NCBI GenBank assembly: GCA_036852015.1
Contig: JAANDG010000139.1
Coordinates: forward strand, 62,001-126,000
Source of the DNA: Pelodera strongyloides
Taxonomy: Eukaryota; Nematoda; Chromadorea; Rhabditida; Rhabditidae
DNA length: 64,000 nt
Direction of reading: 5' to 3'
How positions within the stretch are numbered: position 1 is the stretch's first letter; every line of letters starts with the position of its first letter. A model generated the notes under the pieces. It was not told where the DNA came from. It ran no database searches and saw nothing but the letters and a program-made list of their open reading frames with translations. Made by a program: the position numbers and the translations under genes. This document shows positions 12,600 through 23,200 of the stretch, in pieces.

Positions 12600-13670
12600 T
12601 AAACTATCGGAAATTCATAAAACTGATATACTACTGTTCTAACAATAAGAAACAGATCTCAACTTAACAACGTACAAATATACAGCAGAGCAACGACATG
12701 TAAAAAAAAATAAAGTTCGGCACGTGACTGCTTTTCGACGATACCCAAAACAAAACAAAAATTACGTTTTGCGAGAAAGCAGTGCGCCTTAAGATCCATA
12801 GTAAAAAAACACATCTAGTCCAGACTTCAAAAAAATTTTGCGTGTAGTTTGTAGTACATTTGTTACAGACTACAGAGTACGGTACGAAAACTGCAAGATA
12901 TGCCGCACAGTGATTCAACACCAACACATGAATTAAATATAATTAAACAAAGGTACATAGATTAATATTTATCTAAAGTTACACATAACAATAACGAGTA
13001 ATGGCTGTAACATGATTGGGCAACAATAATAATAATATTAATAAAACAATACAATTAAAAAAGTGGAATGACAACTGAAAGATCCACACGGTAAGTTCTT
13101 ACGCCTGTAAAGTATCAGGGAGATCGGAAAGTGTGATGGAAATGGAAGTGAAATGACTTTTAACTGAAATATAAGCACAATGCCATAAAAAGTGAAAACG
13201 GTTAACAATAAGAACTACCCTGAGAACGCAGTTAGAATTGCAGAATGCTACCCATATAATGTCACCAAGCAAAAGCACCAACATGGTAAATACGAAGACA
13301 AAAGATTGGTAAGTCTATATGATAAGTCTATAGGTTATGCAGCAACACACAGACAATTAAAAATAAAGGGGTAAGAAATTTTTTAAAGATGCGACATGCA
13401 TACACAGGGCAGCGGGCAATGCAAATATGAAAGACAAAAATCGTAAATTCGTAAAGCAACAACGTACTGTACATATATAAACCTGAAATATGTACAAAAT
13501 ACAAAATGAAACATACTAGAACTAGAAATCAAAAAGTAAAGCAAACTGTCGCTAAACCAACTATGCTTGCGAAAACTTGAATACTCTATAGTGTTCGTGC
13601 ATAAAATGTAAATACCAGTTAGTATGAAGAAAGAAGAGAAGCATGGTAAAGAAAGTAATATCTAATATCA
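12600..13670. other. Intergenic, no gene seen
   Basis: AT-rich. Open stretches on both strands lack splice borders or protein-like composition. Nothing recognisable. Confidence 0.6.
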
Positions 13671-13672
13671 TT

Positions 13673-15479
13673 CTACAGTATCATGTATTCAGTGTCATTT
13701 GACTCACATGTAATTGGACTGGCGGTATTAAAGGCTTCGAGGTTCGAGTTTTCATCCCTGCCTTTCGGCAGAGGCTCTGGCTCCTCCTCCTCCTCCTCCT
13801 CCATAACAATCCATTGCAAGTGTCGCTCCAAAATCTAAAAAAACCTCACTTCTTTTCCCAATTCTCCAATGCCAATAACCCCGTAATAAGGCTTAACAGA
13901 CAATAAAAGGGATGCAAGCTACTGGAATTACTGTACACAACCGCAACCTATATCTAACTGTTATACACTACAATACATTCCTGCGAATGGGCGAATTATA
14001 TATTACAATTACAAATATACTTAAATAGCAAGTGTTTAGAGAAAGGCACCTGTCGCTCGGTTTCATCCATCTTCTTCTTTCGAGTGAAGATGACAGATTC
14101 AGACGTCGAAACCGTACTAGACTTTTCTTTAGCCTTTCTTCCGTCATTTCTCTAAAAAGAACCATGTAGTACATAATCAGCTTTCCCAAGCCAAGTCCAA
14201 ACGACATTTTTTCCAAATCAAATATCAAATCAATTAAATTTACACACGGAAGACTTTTTCATTCCCATTTCCCTACTGAGGCGCATACAACATAAAAAGA
14301 GGTTGTTCAAGCTACAACCATAAAATTATACAACATAAGGTCCACATTGTATCATTGTATACCAGCATTAAACTTTAAAGACCCACCTGTTTCGGATTCC
14401 GCTGACTTTTCTCTTTAATCGCCACAGCCCTTCGAGGTCGTGGCTTTCGAACTGACTGTTCCTTGGCTTTCTTCTCCTTTGATCTACCCTGAAACAAACT
14501 TAGGATGAGTACTATCGAGCGTCTGAAAGTCCAAAATTCACGTCATAAGTTCTAGTTCCTCTCAACCAAGAAAAATGGTAAGGAAAACATCCTGATCGAG
14601 ATCCACAATGTGTTACACATGTGGATAATTGTAATCCGGTAATCTCTAATAGGTTTTTCTTCGAAAACACGAAACCAAGTAAACAACAAAAATTACCTTT
14701 GGGTTGGATTTTTCTTCACGAGGGTTACATGCGAATGGTGGTACGACAACCGGTTCAGGTTCAGGTTCAAAGTGAATGAGTTCAGAAGGGATAATGGCTG
14801 CTTCTGGGACAATTTCATACTTGATCAGATCCCCATCAGCGCTATTCGGTAGGTTCCATATCTCATATTCGTCTTCATTGCCCACTTCACTGAAATGAGA
14901 AAATAAGAATAAAATAGATAGAATTGAATTGAATAACAATCACATAATACAATACGGCTACGGCCAGATCACAGCATTAGCAAGGTGACTAGCGAGTTGA
15001 GCAACTACCTATCTAGCATTAATATATGGACACGGCATCTGCGACAGATGGTACTACGTGAACATGCCTTACTTGTTAATTCCTTAATTGCCGCCCAACC
15101 CAAAATCATAGTCAGTATCACCCCGAGATAATCATAAACATAATCGAGGCAGCCGCAGCACAGCTGGACTCTACCTACACTTAACTCTTCTTGTGTTACT
15201 TTGTCAATCGGCAACGTTCCAATCTATTTCATGCAAGCGTACTAGGGATTTAGCACAGAAACTACGGTGCTAAATATGCTAATATGCATCACGTAATGAC
15301 AATTGTGACAATTCAATGTGAAAAGGAGGATTTGAAGAAAAGGCGTGAAAAATTCATAACAAGATTAAATTTGCATAAAAGTTCGGCGAACATGCAAAAG
15401 GAAAAAGGACCGAGAAAGATCCATTGACCTCGTTTCGCCTCAGCTCTTGCTATTTGCTCAATTCTTCGCAGTTCCGCGT
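13673..15479 (-). CDS. Unidentified Lys/Glu-rich protein, 5' end unresolved
   Basis: Firm exons with matched phase: 14889-14697 (64 codons, acidic, EDEYEIWNLPNSADGDLIKY then a short EPEPEP repeat), 14488-14387 (34 codons, GRSKEKKAKEQSVRKPRPRR), 14151-14050 (34 codons, ESVIFTRKKKMDETERQ) and 13834-13708 (ILERHLQWIVM, seven Glu, then PEPLPKG). If the last exon is read through, it stops at TAG 13675-13673; a GTGAGT donor at 13707 is an alternative. Exon 15479-15430 (AELRRIEQIARAEAKR) is probable, but its phase does not join directly to 14889, so at least one exon is missing between them. Highly charged, lacking Cys pairs, membrane segments or a recognisable domain; probably nuclear by composition. 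I do not recognise the family. Confidence 0.55.
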
Positions 15480-15943
15480 CTGTCGAGAAAAGCTCACAGA
15501 AAGTGGTAAGCGCTTTTTATTTTCCATATATTTATGTTACATTCAATATTCTGGTACTTAACTTACACAACACCTACAGAAGAACCAAACATCATCTCTG
15601 AGCATTGTTAATCAAAAACCAGCAAAAAGTGAAGAGAAATTGTGAAAATCTTTTGAAAAAAACCTAGTATTTTGGTTTTTACTCTCGTGGCCGTGGCCGA
15701 AAGACAAATTGAATATCCGCAAGAGGTTCTCCAAATGCGAAACGAAACAAGTCGAATAAAAGACACACATATCACAGTTCACTTTCTTATATTCACACTC
15801 GCAACTCGCTTTCAAATATTATATTCGCATTTTATAAGTTGAACAGCTTTTTGAAACAGGCTGTAACGGTAACGTTTTTCATAATAAATACCCTGCAGCC
15901 ACTCATGCTGTGTAATCAATTTTTAGGTTCTACGATGTGTCAC

Positions 15944-16965
15944 ATGAAACTTGTTCTACTACTGTGCCTCCTTATTATTCAACCGCTAAGTACGCTCATT
16001 TGCTCATTACTTCAATAGATCTTACGCATAAACATTAAGCATGTCCCGGAAAGACAGATAGAAAGAAGGGACAATATTTATCGTATCGTAATTACACGGG
16101 TTTCCAACCTTGCTCAAGTAAAGGTATGTTAATTAGGATATAAAGTCATAATTATAGACAACTAATCGAATCCAATATTTAGACCTTGTGAACGCTTACT
16201 GCACGTTCGATTTCCAGTGTGCAGAGGGAGAGCGTTGTGCTAGACCGGTAACTCATTTTACCACCGTGTAAATGCAATCTGCAGGTTGCGACTGTGACTG
16301 CACATTGATTATTCCCTGCTATTGCTAAGTAGATAAGTTCATGTTATGTTGACGCGGTTTTAATTAAAAGGTTAAAAAGCTTTAACCTTTTAATCATGTT
16401 CATGGGCCTACACCCTCATTAATGCTTCACACACTGTTTTCGCACATCGCGACAACAAAACATGAACTTATCTAGCAATAGTCCCACTGTCCATACTATA
16501 CATTACCTAACTCCCTAACTGGCTGGTAGGAATATTTAGTTTTTATATATCATATTTTCAGTGGTGGGATTGGTTTTTCTTCCAATACAACTGCGAATCG
16601 GTAAGCGAAAAAATCGAAATCTAAACTATGAAGTCCTTACTCGTTGCTCCCAAATGCAGAGTTCCAAGACATTATGAAAAACTATACTGACTAATCATCT
16701 ACTTAGACCAAGTACGACAAACGGAATGCGCCCAACAGAGATGCAACTGGACGTCGTGAAGCTGAGAAAGAGAAAAGCGTAAAAGGTGAGTGCTACTTGT
16801 ACTTATCGCATCTCAATTCTAATTCCTAGTCACGCCGAAACTAAGAAAAAAAGAATACATTATATGTAGAGCAGTGCTATCGATATTATTGATGTAAGCA
16901 GTAAGCATAAAACTCAAATTATTAATCGTTGTAGTTGCGTAGAAAATGATTCCACAAACAAGTAA
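15944..16965 (+). CDS. Small secreted protein with six cysteines, 111 aa
   Basis: Six exons: 15944-15989, 16040-16123, 16183-16247, 16562-16600, 16707-16785, 16943-16965, totalling 336 bp with all phases matched and TAA at 16963-16965. Residues 1-15 (MKLVLLLCLLIIQPL) form a signal peptide. The mature part has six Cys: LTCPGK, FQPCSSK, AYCTFDFQCAEGERCARP, FQYNCES, the likely disulfide core. It then becomes a charged, Cys-free C-terminus (NAPNRDATGRREAEKEKSVK). An acceptor-like TTTTTAG ends 18 bases before the ATG, which fits a spliced-leader site, and AATAAA lies at about 17106. It is the only clear plus-strand gene, between minus-strand neighbours. Exon 2 has an alternative acceptor at 16020, but that frame stops or loses phase. 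No family recognised; the spacing around YC..FDFQC...ERC resembles short secreted Cys-knot proteins of worms, a weak analogy. Confidence 0.68.
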
Positions 16966-17103
16966 AGACGAAAAAGAGTACCACAGTAGTTATGCGCCAA
17001 GACAAAGGCAAACACAATTTCGTAGCGTGAATTCAGTCGCGGCCCGGTCAGTCAGTCAACCATCAACGTCTTTTTTTTTTCAGAAAACAAAATGGAAATG
17101 GAG

Positions 17104-17111
17104 TCAATAAA
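17104..17111 (+). terminator. Candidate polyadenylation signal of the secreted-protein gene
   Basis: TCAATAAACG lies about 140 bp after the TAA at 16965 and before the converging minus-strand fragment. Confidence 0.45.
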
Positions 17112-17214
17112 CGAACGGAGTGACTGAGACTGAACTGCACGCATCATTTCCAATGATAACAATTCAATACGGGTCGTGCATATAAAACATTTAAGGCAAA
17201 AAATAGTGGATTTT

Positions 17215-17216
<2 letters not shown>

Positions 17217-17255
<39 letters not shown>
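17217..17255 (-). repeat. 39-base homopolymer tract (A on the minus strand)
   Basis: Uninterrupted T run on the plus strand, reading poly(A) on the minus strand, downstream of the minus-strand exon 17468-17392 and about 100 bp past the AATAAA of the plus-strand secreted-protein gene. Confidence 0.9.
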
Positions 17256-17261
<6 letters not shown>

Positions 17262-17387
17262 GGTTCATTCAGAACAAACCAGGAAACAAGAATACAAGTT
17301 ACACAGGATAAACTCACACACTATTTGAATGAGTGAGTTATCACGTTCTCATCTGAACCAAAGTTCTGGTGCACACAAAAATTCTGC

Positions 17388-18240
17388 TTACCTCTTCACT
17401 GTCGGGAGGAACTGGTCACCAAATGGGAGGACAGGAACAGGGCTATAGCCGATACACCGATCCAACAGCTAAAATAACATTTTGAATCGCACATTCTTCG
17501 ATTCTTACGTTTTTTCCTTTCAAATTCATATCTTATTATATAAAGGAGAAGAGTTTGTCACGGGTTTGTTTTTATGTGCACAACGAAATCCCTTCATAAA
17601 GAAAATTCTTCGATCGAAAGTGCATACAAAATATTTGTGGCTGGCGAGATTCGAACCCACATCAGCGCACAACCTCTCGATTCACAGTCCAACGCTCTAC
17701 CGGTTGAGCTATGCTAGCTTATCATAAGGGTAACAACCTGCTCTACATAAGCACCTTCAATGGCAAATTTGTATGCTAGCATTCGTCGAGTGGAGATTCA
17801 AACTGATTAGTATACGTTTCCACAATCAGAGAGGTGTGAATGTAAGTGATACGGAAGAGAAAGAGACGAGAGCTAACTTTTTACATTCTAGCAATTCTTT
17901 GTTAAATAGGGAAACAATCGACCGAAGGCCGATTCCTCCAGTCGGAGAAGAGCCCGTAGGGCTCTTCGAACGGCTGGTTTATATATATTTCAAATCTGCA
18001 GGAGTCAACACAGCGGTTACCTACATAAAAATGAAAGAGATATCATTATTTTCTCATGAACACCACTTCACTCAGATATACGATCATTGCACGTAGACGA
18101 ATCCAGATCCAGAAGGACGTTGTGATCACACTAAAAATGAAGTAGAAATTAAAAGAAGACCAACCGTGAATTCAGCGTCGCCAGCAACAGACCTACTGCA
18201 CCAGGAGTTCGCGTTGTGGGCAAAGTACTCCATAGTTGAT
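17388..18240 (-). CDS. Fragment of an unidentified gene (two exons)
   Basis: Exon 18240-18197 (QLWSTLPTTRTPGA) has a TTGCAG acceptor and GTAGGT donor. Exon 17468-17392 (LLDRCIGYSPVPVLPFGDQF) has a TTTTAG acceptor and GTAAGC donor; read through, it stops at TAA 17390-17388. The two join in phase. Possible upstream exons at 18835-18807 (MASTTAA) and 18652-18576 have splice borders, but I could not make their phases agree with 18240. The intron between the two exons holds a reverse-orientation 450-bp tRNA-like repeat. A 39-base A tract on this strand follows at 17255-17217. No family recognised. Confidence 0.35.
17534..17977 (-). repeat. 450-bp repeat with tRNA-like unit and hairpins, copy 2
   Basis: Reverse-oriented copy. 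The tRNA-like block is about 17720-17638 with B box GGGTTCGAATCTC, and the hairpin pair is at 17977-17910. Its A-box region and anticodon-like loop (CTGTGAA) are the best preserved of the three copies, with four of five anticodon-stem pairs and a long variable region as in class II tRNAs. Confidence 0.8.
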
Positions 18241-18849
18241 CTGCAAGTTTCGATGTTACCAATGTCAATAATACCTTGGATAACTTTGTCTTCTATGAGT
18301 TACGATGAGCATACTGCGATGTGAAATCAGTAAATGAAGAAAGAAAAGAGGCTGAATGAATGTTGTACACCTGCTATACGAGGTATCGAAGCTGGTAATA
18401 ACCGAAGAATTACGATCACACGTGGTAAACTAGTGTAAATGCTAATCGCGCCGATTTTTGACATGAAGAATATTTTGTGAAATCGTTTGTGTAAGCACAT
18501 GGTCTTATTTTCAGCTGCAATCGAACAGACTCAATGAAGTACACATGGGTCAAATGTAAATTTTGATTGTTACTCACGAATTCACCACAAATCATCCTGA
18601 TAACACAATAAGCAAAAGTAACCATGAGTCTTCTTCGGGACCCTGGATTCCATATCATGCTTCAGATTCTGTGTGATGATTGTATGGCTGAATAAAGAGG
18701 AATTCATACATTCATATACATAACCGGAACGGAAAACTAACCATGTAGTTTTCCAAAATTGTAATTTAAAATATCACACGGTGTTAGTCGTGAAGATCAC
18801 CAGGCAGCAGTAGTTGAAGCCATGACCTCCTGTTAAAAAGTTAAAGTTA

Positions 18850-20289
18850 AAAGAATGTTACCGGCACGATACAAAAAGGCCACACATAAAACATCAACGA
18901 CAAATGCTAAACTTGAAAACAGCAACACGATAAGTCGGGAGTTCCCATAAAGGACGTATTTCGAACCAAATGCTCTGTAATAGTAGAGAGTTCATCACAA
19001 AGGGAACCAGTATGTAGAATCCATATTTACATTACAATAAAAAATAGCGTCCACCCGCCCGCCATTCATGAATGAATAATATGTTCAAAACTGAAAAAAA
19101 TTCTTCTCGCATGCTATTATCGATTGGCTCATGAAAAAAACGGCGGTTATTTGAAATTAGTACGGGCTACGGTAGTTGAAAGGAGTGCAACAACGCGCTC
19201 GGCCTTTGTCAAGCTCATGGGCTCAGTGAAAATGTGAGCCCTTGTTTTTTTTATATAATAGAAATAGCAAACCAAACAAGCAAAGATACAATTTGTTTAT
19301 AATCTGAGCACTTTATACATACATTATAATCTTCAACTCCACCCTGTTCAAAAAAGAGCGAAATTATGAGAAAACTTCTTTAGCAAACCTTGACCGCATA
19401 TCGTTTTGAGTGTATTTTTCTGCACTACCGTAGTGTCGCTTTCATCAGTCATGATTACATCATACTGTAGTTTTTCTCACATAAAAAACACTTTTATGGT
19501 TTATTGTAGTAGATTGCACAACAGCTTGACCTAAACGTAAAATCAAACTACAGATTCCTGGTTAAAAAGTTAAAACTACAACACGAAACAGAAAGACAGC
19601 ATAACCAAGATCTAGTAAGTTATTATGAGTAACATGTGAAATAAACTATTTTCGAATAAAAGGATACGAAATCATTAGCGGCTTCGATATGACACCTAAG
19701 CCGTTGGTTGCACAATATATTCAAAATGAATGTACAAAATACTAATAAAAAAATATACACAAAACAAACATTACGATATCTAGTCCCAAGCAGGGAAAAT
19801 TATGCTATGCTACAACATCATTCGCTATGTTAATGCCATTGTTTATACGTTATACCTGTCAATTAACCAATAACCTTGGGTCCTTTCCCTGCCTAGGACT
19901 AAATACCGTAGCACAAGCAGAAACTATAACATAGAAACTCAACAAATAATTGCTACAAGTAGATAAATGGCAAGATAGAAAGAAAAGAATTAGTAAGTAT
20001 CAACAAAAACAATAAGTACAAAATACAACAAGTAACCAAACTTCGACCTGAAATAATTAATGGTAGTAAGAACCTAAAACACAATCCAAAATACAGTTGA
20101 CGAGGTAATATAATAAGGTAATATAATATATACTAAAAATCGAAGCACACTATACAAATAAAAACAATCATATTATGATAAGTACCACGTTATAGAAAAA
20201 AACTATAACTCTTTGCACCATGAACAATAGCAAACATACCAAGAAACTACAAACTACAAATTTAACCTCTTCCAATTCACTTAATTACC
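18850..20289. other. Intergenic, no gene seen
   Basis: AT-rich DNA downstream of the coiled-coil gene's stop codon. It holds the short inverted-repeat element at 19775-19905 and otherwise nothing recognisable. Confidence 0.6.
19775..19905. mobile_element. Short inverted-repeat element
   Basis: Ends TAGTCCCAAGCAGGGAAAA and TTTCCCTGCCTAGGACTAAAT are inverted repeats around about 85 bp of AT-rich DNA. Intergenic. Confidence 0.6.
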
Positions 20290-23200
20290 CTAATTATCTT
20301 CAGTCTCTACCTTAACCTTATCTTTATCCACGGGCAAAAGCTTATAACAACTCTTTTCCCGGTCTATCAGAGGCTTTTCCTCTTTATCCTTATCTTCTTC
20401 TTCTTGCTTCACTCTTTTCACAAGCAATGGCGTAGCCGGCTGACCATTTTGTGGCGGTCTTCCCTAAATTTGCAATTTACGTAAGTTTGTAACGCTACAA
20501 AGCTCAGTGACCCTAAACTAACCAAACACGGCAAAGATGCCACAAGCACCACAGCTTGTGGTCCCTACGTCCCTGGTAAGTGCTTTCGCTTTGTGAAGCG
20601 CCCGTTGTGAAGCGCGGTCTTAAGAACTTACGTACAACCCATATTACCACCATTCTGGAGCACTCATTCTATAAATTCAGCAAAAACTGGGTCCAAAGTT
20701 CTAAGAACCGTCTATCAACTCTCAAAAATCTATCACTAATAAGTAAGGAGGGTATAACAGGGCACAACTTTTCCGCATTCCCACGGGTTCTTGTTCTTAT
20801 TATACTCTACTATGCTAGTGATATAAAACAGCCAAGCTGTCAGCCTAATAATAAGAATTACCGAAACGTATGTTACTATGTTTTTTGTTACTACGTTACT
20901 ATGCTACGATTTCTACTATGTTAGAGACATAAAAACAGTCAAACCTAATAAAAAATTAATAGACACATGACGGAATAGACTCTATTTGATACTAACCTCA
21001 AAGTTGGGTATTTAAACCAATAATAAGAAGTAAATGAATAATACCGTAACGTAAAACATACCACCGTAGCTGTCGCTGTCATCGTCGGAGTACGAATATC
21101 CTGCGGGGACGGTCGTAAGTTGTTTGCAGATTCCGGAATTCCGCCTGGCAGAGGCATATGTATCAGATATGGGAACGCCGCAGTGTGTGGACGATTGGTG
21201 CATGTTTGGAATATCCTAAACGAAATTAGATAAGGGTGTTAGCGTACGCAAAGTATTTGTACGCATTTCAACATTTATTAAACTCTATTTAATGCACTGT
21301 AAACTCTAGTAAAGAGCGCACCACTTCGAGATAATGTTACGAACGTAATCTGTTTCACCGGTCGATATCATATTAGAATGACCGTAGTAATAAGTTAATA
21401 ACAAAAAAATCGTTCACCACAAGGGCGAAGCGAACGACAATTTTAAGAAGAAGAACTTAAAGCAGTACAACACATGGTCTGCGAAAATGCACAGGTCAAC
21501 ACGCTCCCATATACCATAGCGAAACTAAGACTAGGACACGTATCTAAACCACACGTCATAACGCATTAAAACTAATGATCCTCTATGCTTACCGTACACT
21601 TGACGAACATGTATGCAATGATGCAACAGATGTTCCCGTACTGGTACCATTTCGATATGGTCCAGGTCCATGGCTTTGTACAGGTACGGCTGTCATCGGA
21701 ATCGGAGACCGTGACACTGTGATGAGTGGAGGGTCTGAAGAAGGTTTACAGTGATCGTATGAAGGGTGTGAAGTTGGCAAACAAGTAAACTAAGAACTAA
21801 GCGTAGGCGTACATCAACACTCCTTGTTTTTTGTTAACGCATTACAACGACCGCTTTCTGAAACGCATCACGGACACTAGCATTACTATATATTTATGCT
21901 AACCGAGCTCGAATTGAAATCGATTTCTTATTCTAATTCAATTCATTGGCATCAGAACATACAGCGTTTCAAAAACCGGCCATCATATCGCTTTAACGGC
22001 ACACTGGACATAGTAATAAGGCCAGATAAGATAAGCTCAACCAATGTTCCTGAATCTGTTTCTCCTCATCTTTGATGCAACATTTTGCATCTTTAAAGTG
22101 TTAATAAATAATGAATATTAATGTGACTTACTCAAAGTATGACTGGGGCATCTTTAAAGTGTTAATAAATAATAAATATTAATGTGACTTACTCAAAGTA
22201 TGACTGGGGCATCTTTAAAGTGTTAATAAATAATGAATATTAATGTGACTTACTCAAAGTATGACTGGGGCATCTTTAAAGTGTTAATAAATAATAAATA
22301 TTAATGTGACTTACTCAAAGTATGACTGGGGCATCTTTAAAGTGTTAATAAATAATAAATATTAATGTGACTTACTCAAAGTATGACTGGGGCATCTTTA
22401 AAGTGTTAATAAATAATGAATATTAATGTGACTTACTCAAAAGTATGACTGGGGCATCTTTAAAGTGTTTAATAAATAATAAATATTAATGTGACTTACT
22501 CAAAGTATGACTGGGGCATTTTTAAAGTGTTAATAAATAATAAATATTAATGTGACTTACTCAAAGTATGACTGGGGCATCTTTAAAGTGTTAATAAATA
22601 ATAAATATTAATGTGACTTACTCAAAATATGACTGGGGCATCTTTAAAGTGTTAATAAATAATAAATATTAATGTGACTTACTCAAAGTATGACTGGGGC
22701 ATCTTTAAAGTGTTAATAAATAATCAATATTAATGTGACTTACTCAAAGTATGATTGGGAAGGCCCAGCGCATGAAAAGGATGGGCACAATTCGGTATGC
22801 CACACGGTTTCTCCAGACTCGCTTGTGCCGCCAGTCGGGGCATATTCTGAGTCTGCGGCAGGGTCTGCGGTTTTTGTATCTGAAATTGGAGGACGACTTT
22901 ATCAGTTTACATTCAGGCCGGTCCCATTCTGCACACTTTCTTAGTTGAGGAACGGGCACGGCGCAAAGCGGACAGACAGGATTTTCCATACTCGTTTATA
23001 TAATAGTAGATACATCCCACAAGTAGTCAAGTGCCGTGTAATGGCGTATGAAGCATATAACCCAAAAGTGAAACAATTCCTGTTCATTCCTTTTTTTTAC
23101 GTTACCAACTTTTGGTTGCTACTTGCTACAGCACATCACACGCTAAAGCTTTCACCGGTTCTTTTGCAAAATAAAGAAATGAGCAGTTACTGGAGTCGTG

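Noticed and set aside
15071..15180. Minus-strand frame DYVYDYLGVILTMILGWAAI as an exon of the Lys/Glu-rich gene
   Set aside because: Its GTAAGG donor leaves one base, which does not fit the next exon, and its character clashes with the rest of the protein.
18416..18658. Exon reading HGYFCLLCYQDD, a possible zinc finger
   Set aside because: The frame has a good acceptor, but I could not find a donor giving a phase that fits the neighbouring exons; kept only as a possible upstream exon.
22088..22758. Regular 61-bp repeats resembling a CRISPR array
   Set aside because: There are no unique spacers, units are head-to-tail copies, and the surrounding DNA is a spliced eukaryotic gene.
22745..22989. 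Minus-strand frame rich in Cys (CPLCAVPVPQLRKC), like a zinc-binding domain
   Set aside because: A TTTCAG acceptor at 22880 and the donor at 22743 support another frame ending GLPNHTL, in phase with both neighbours.
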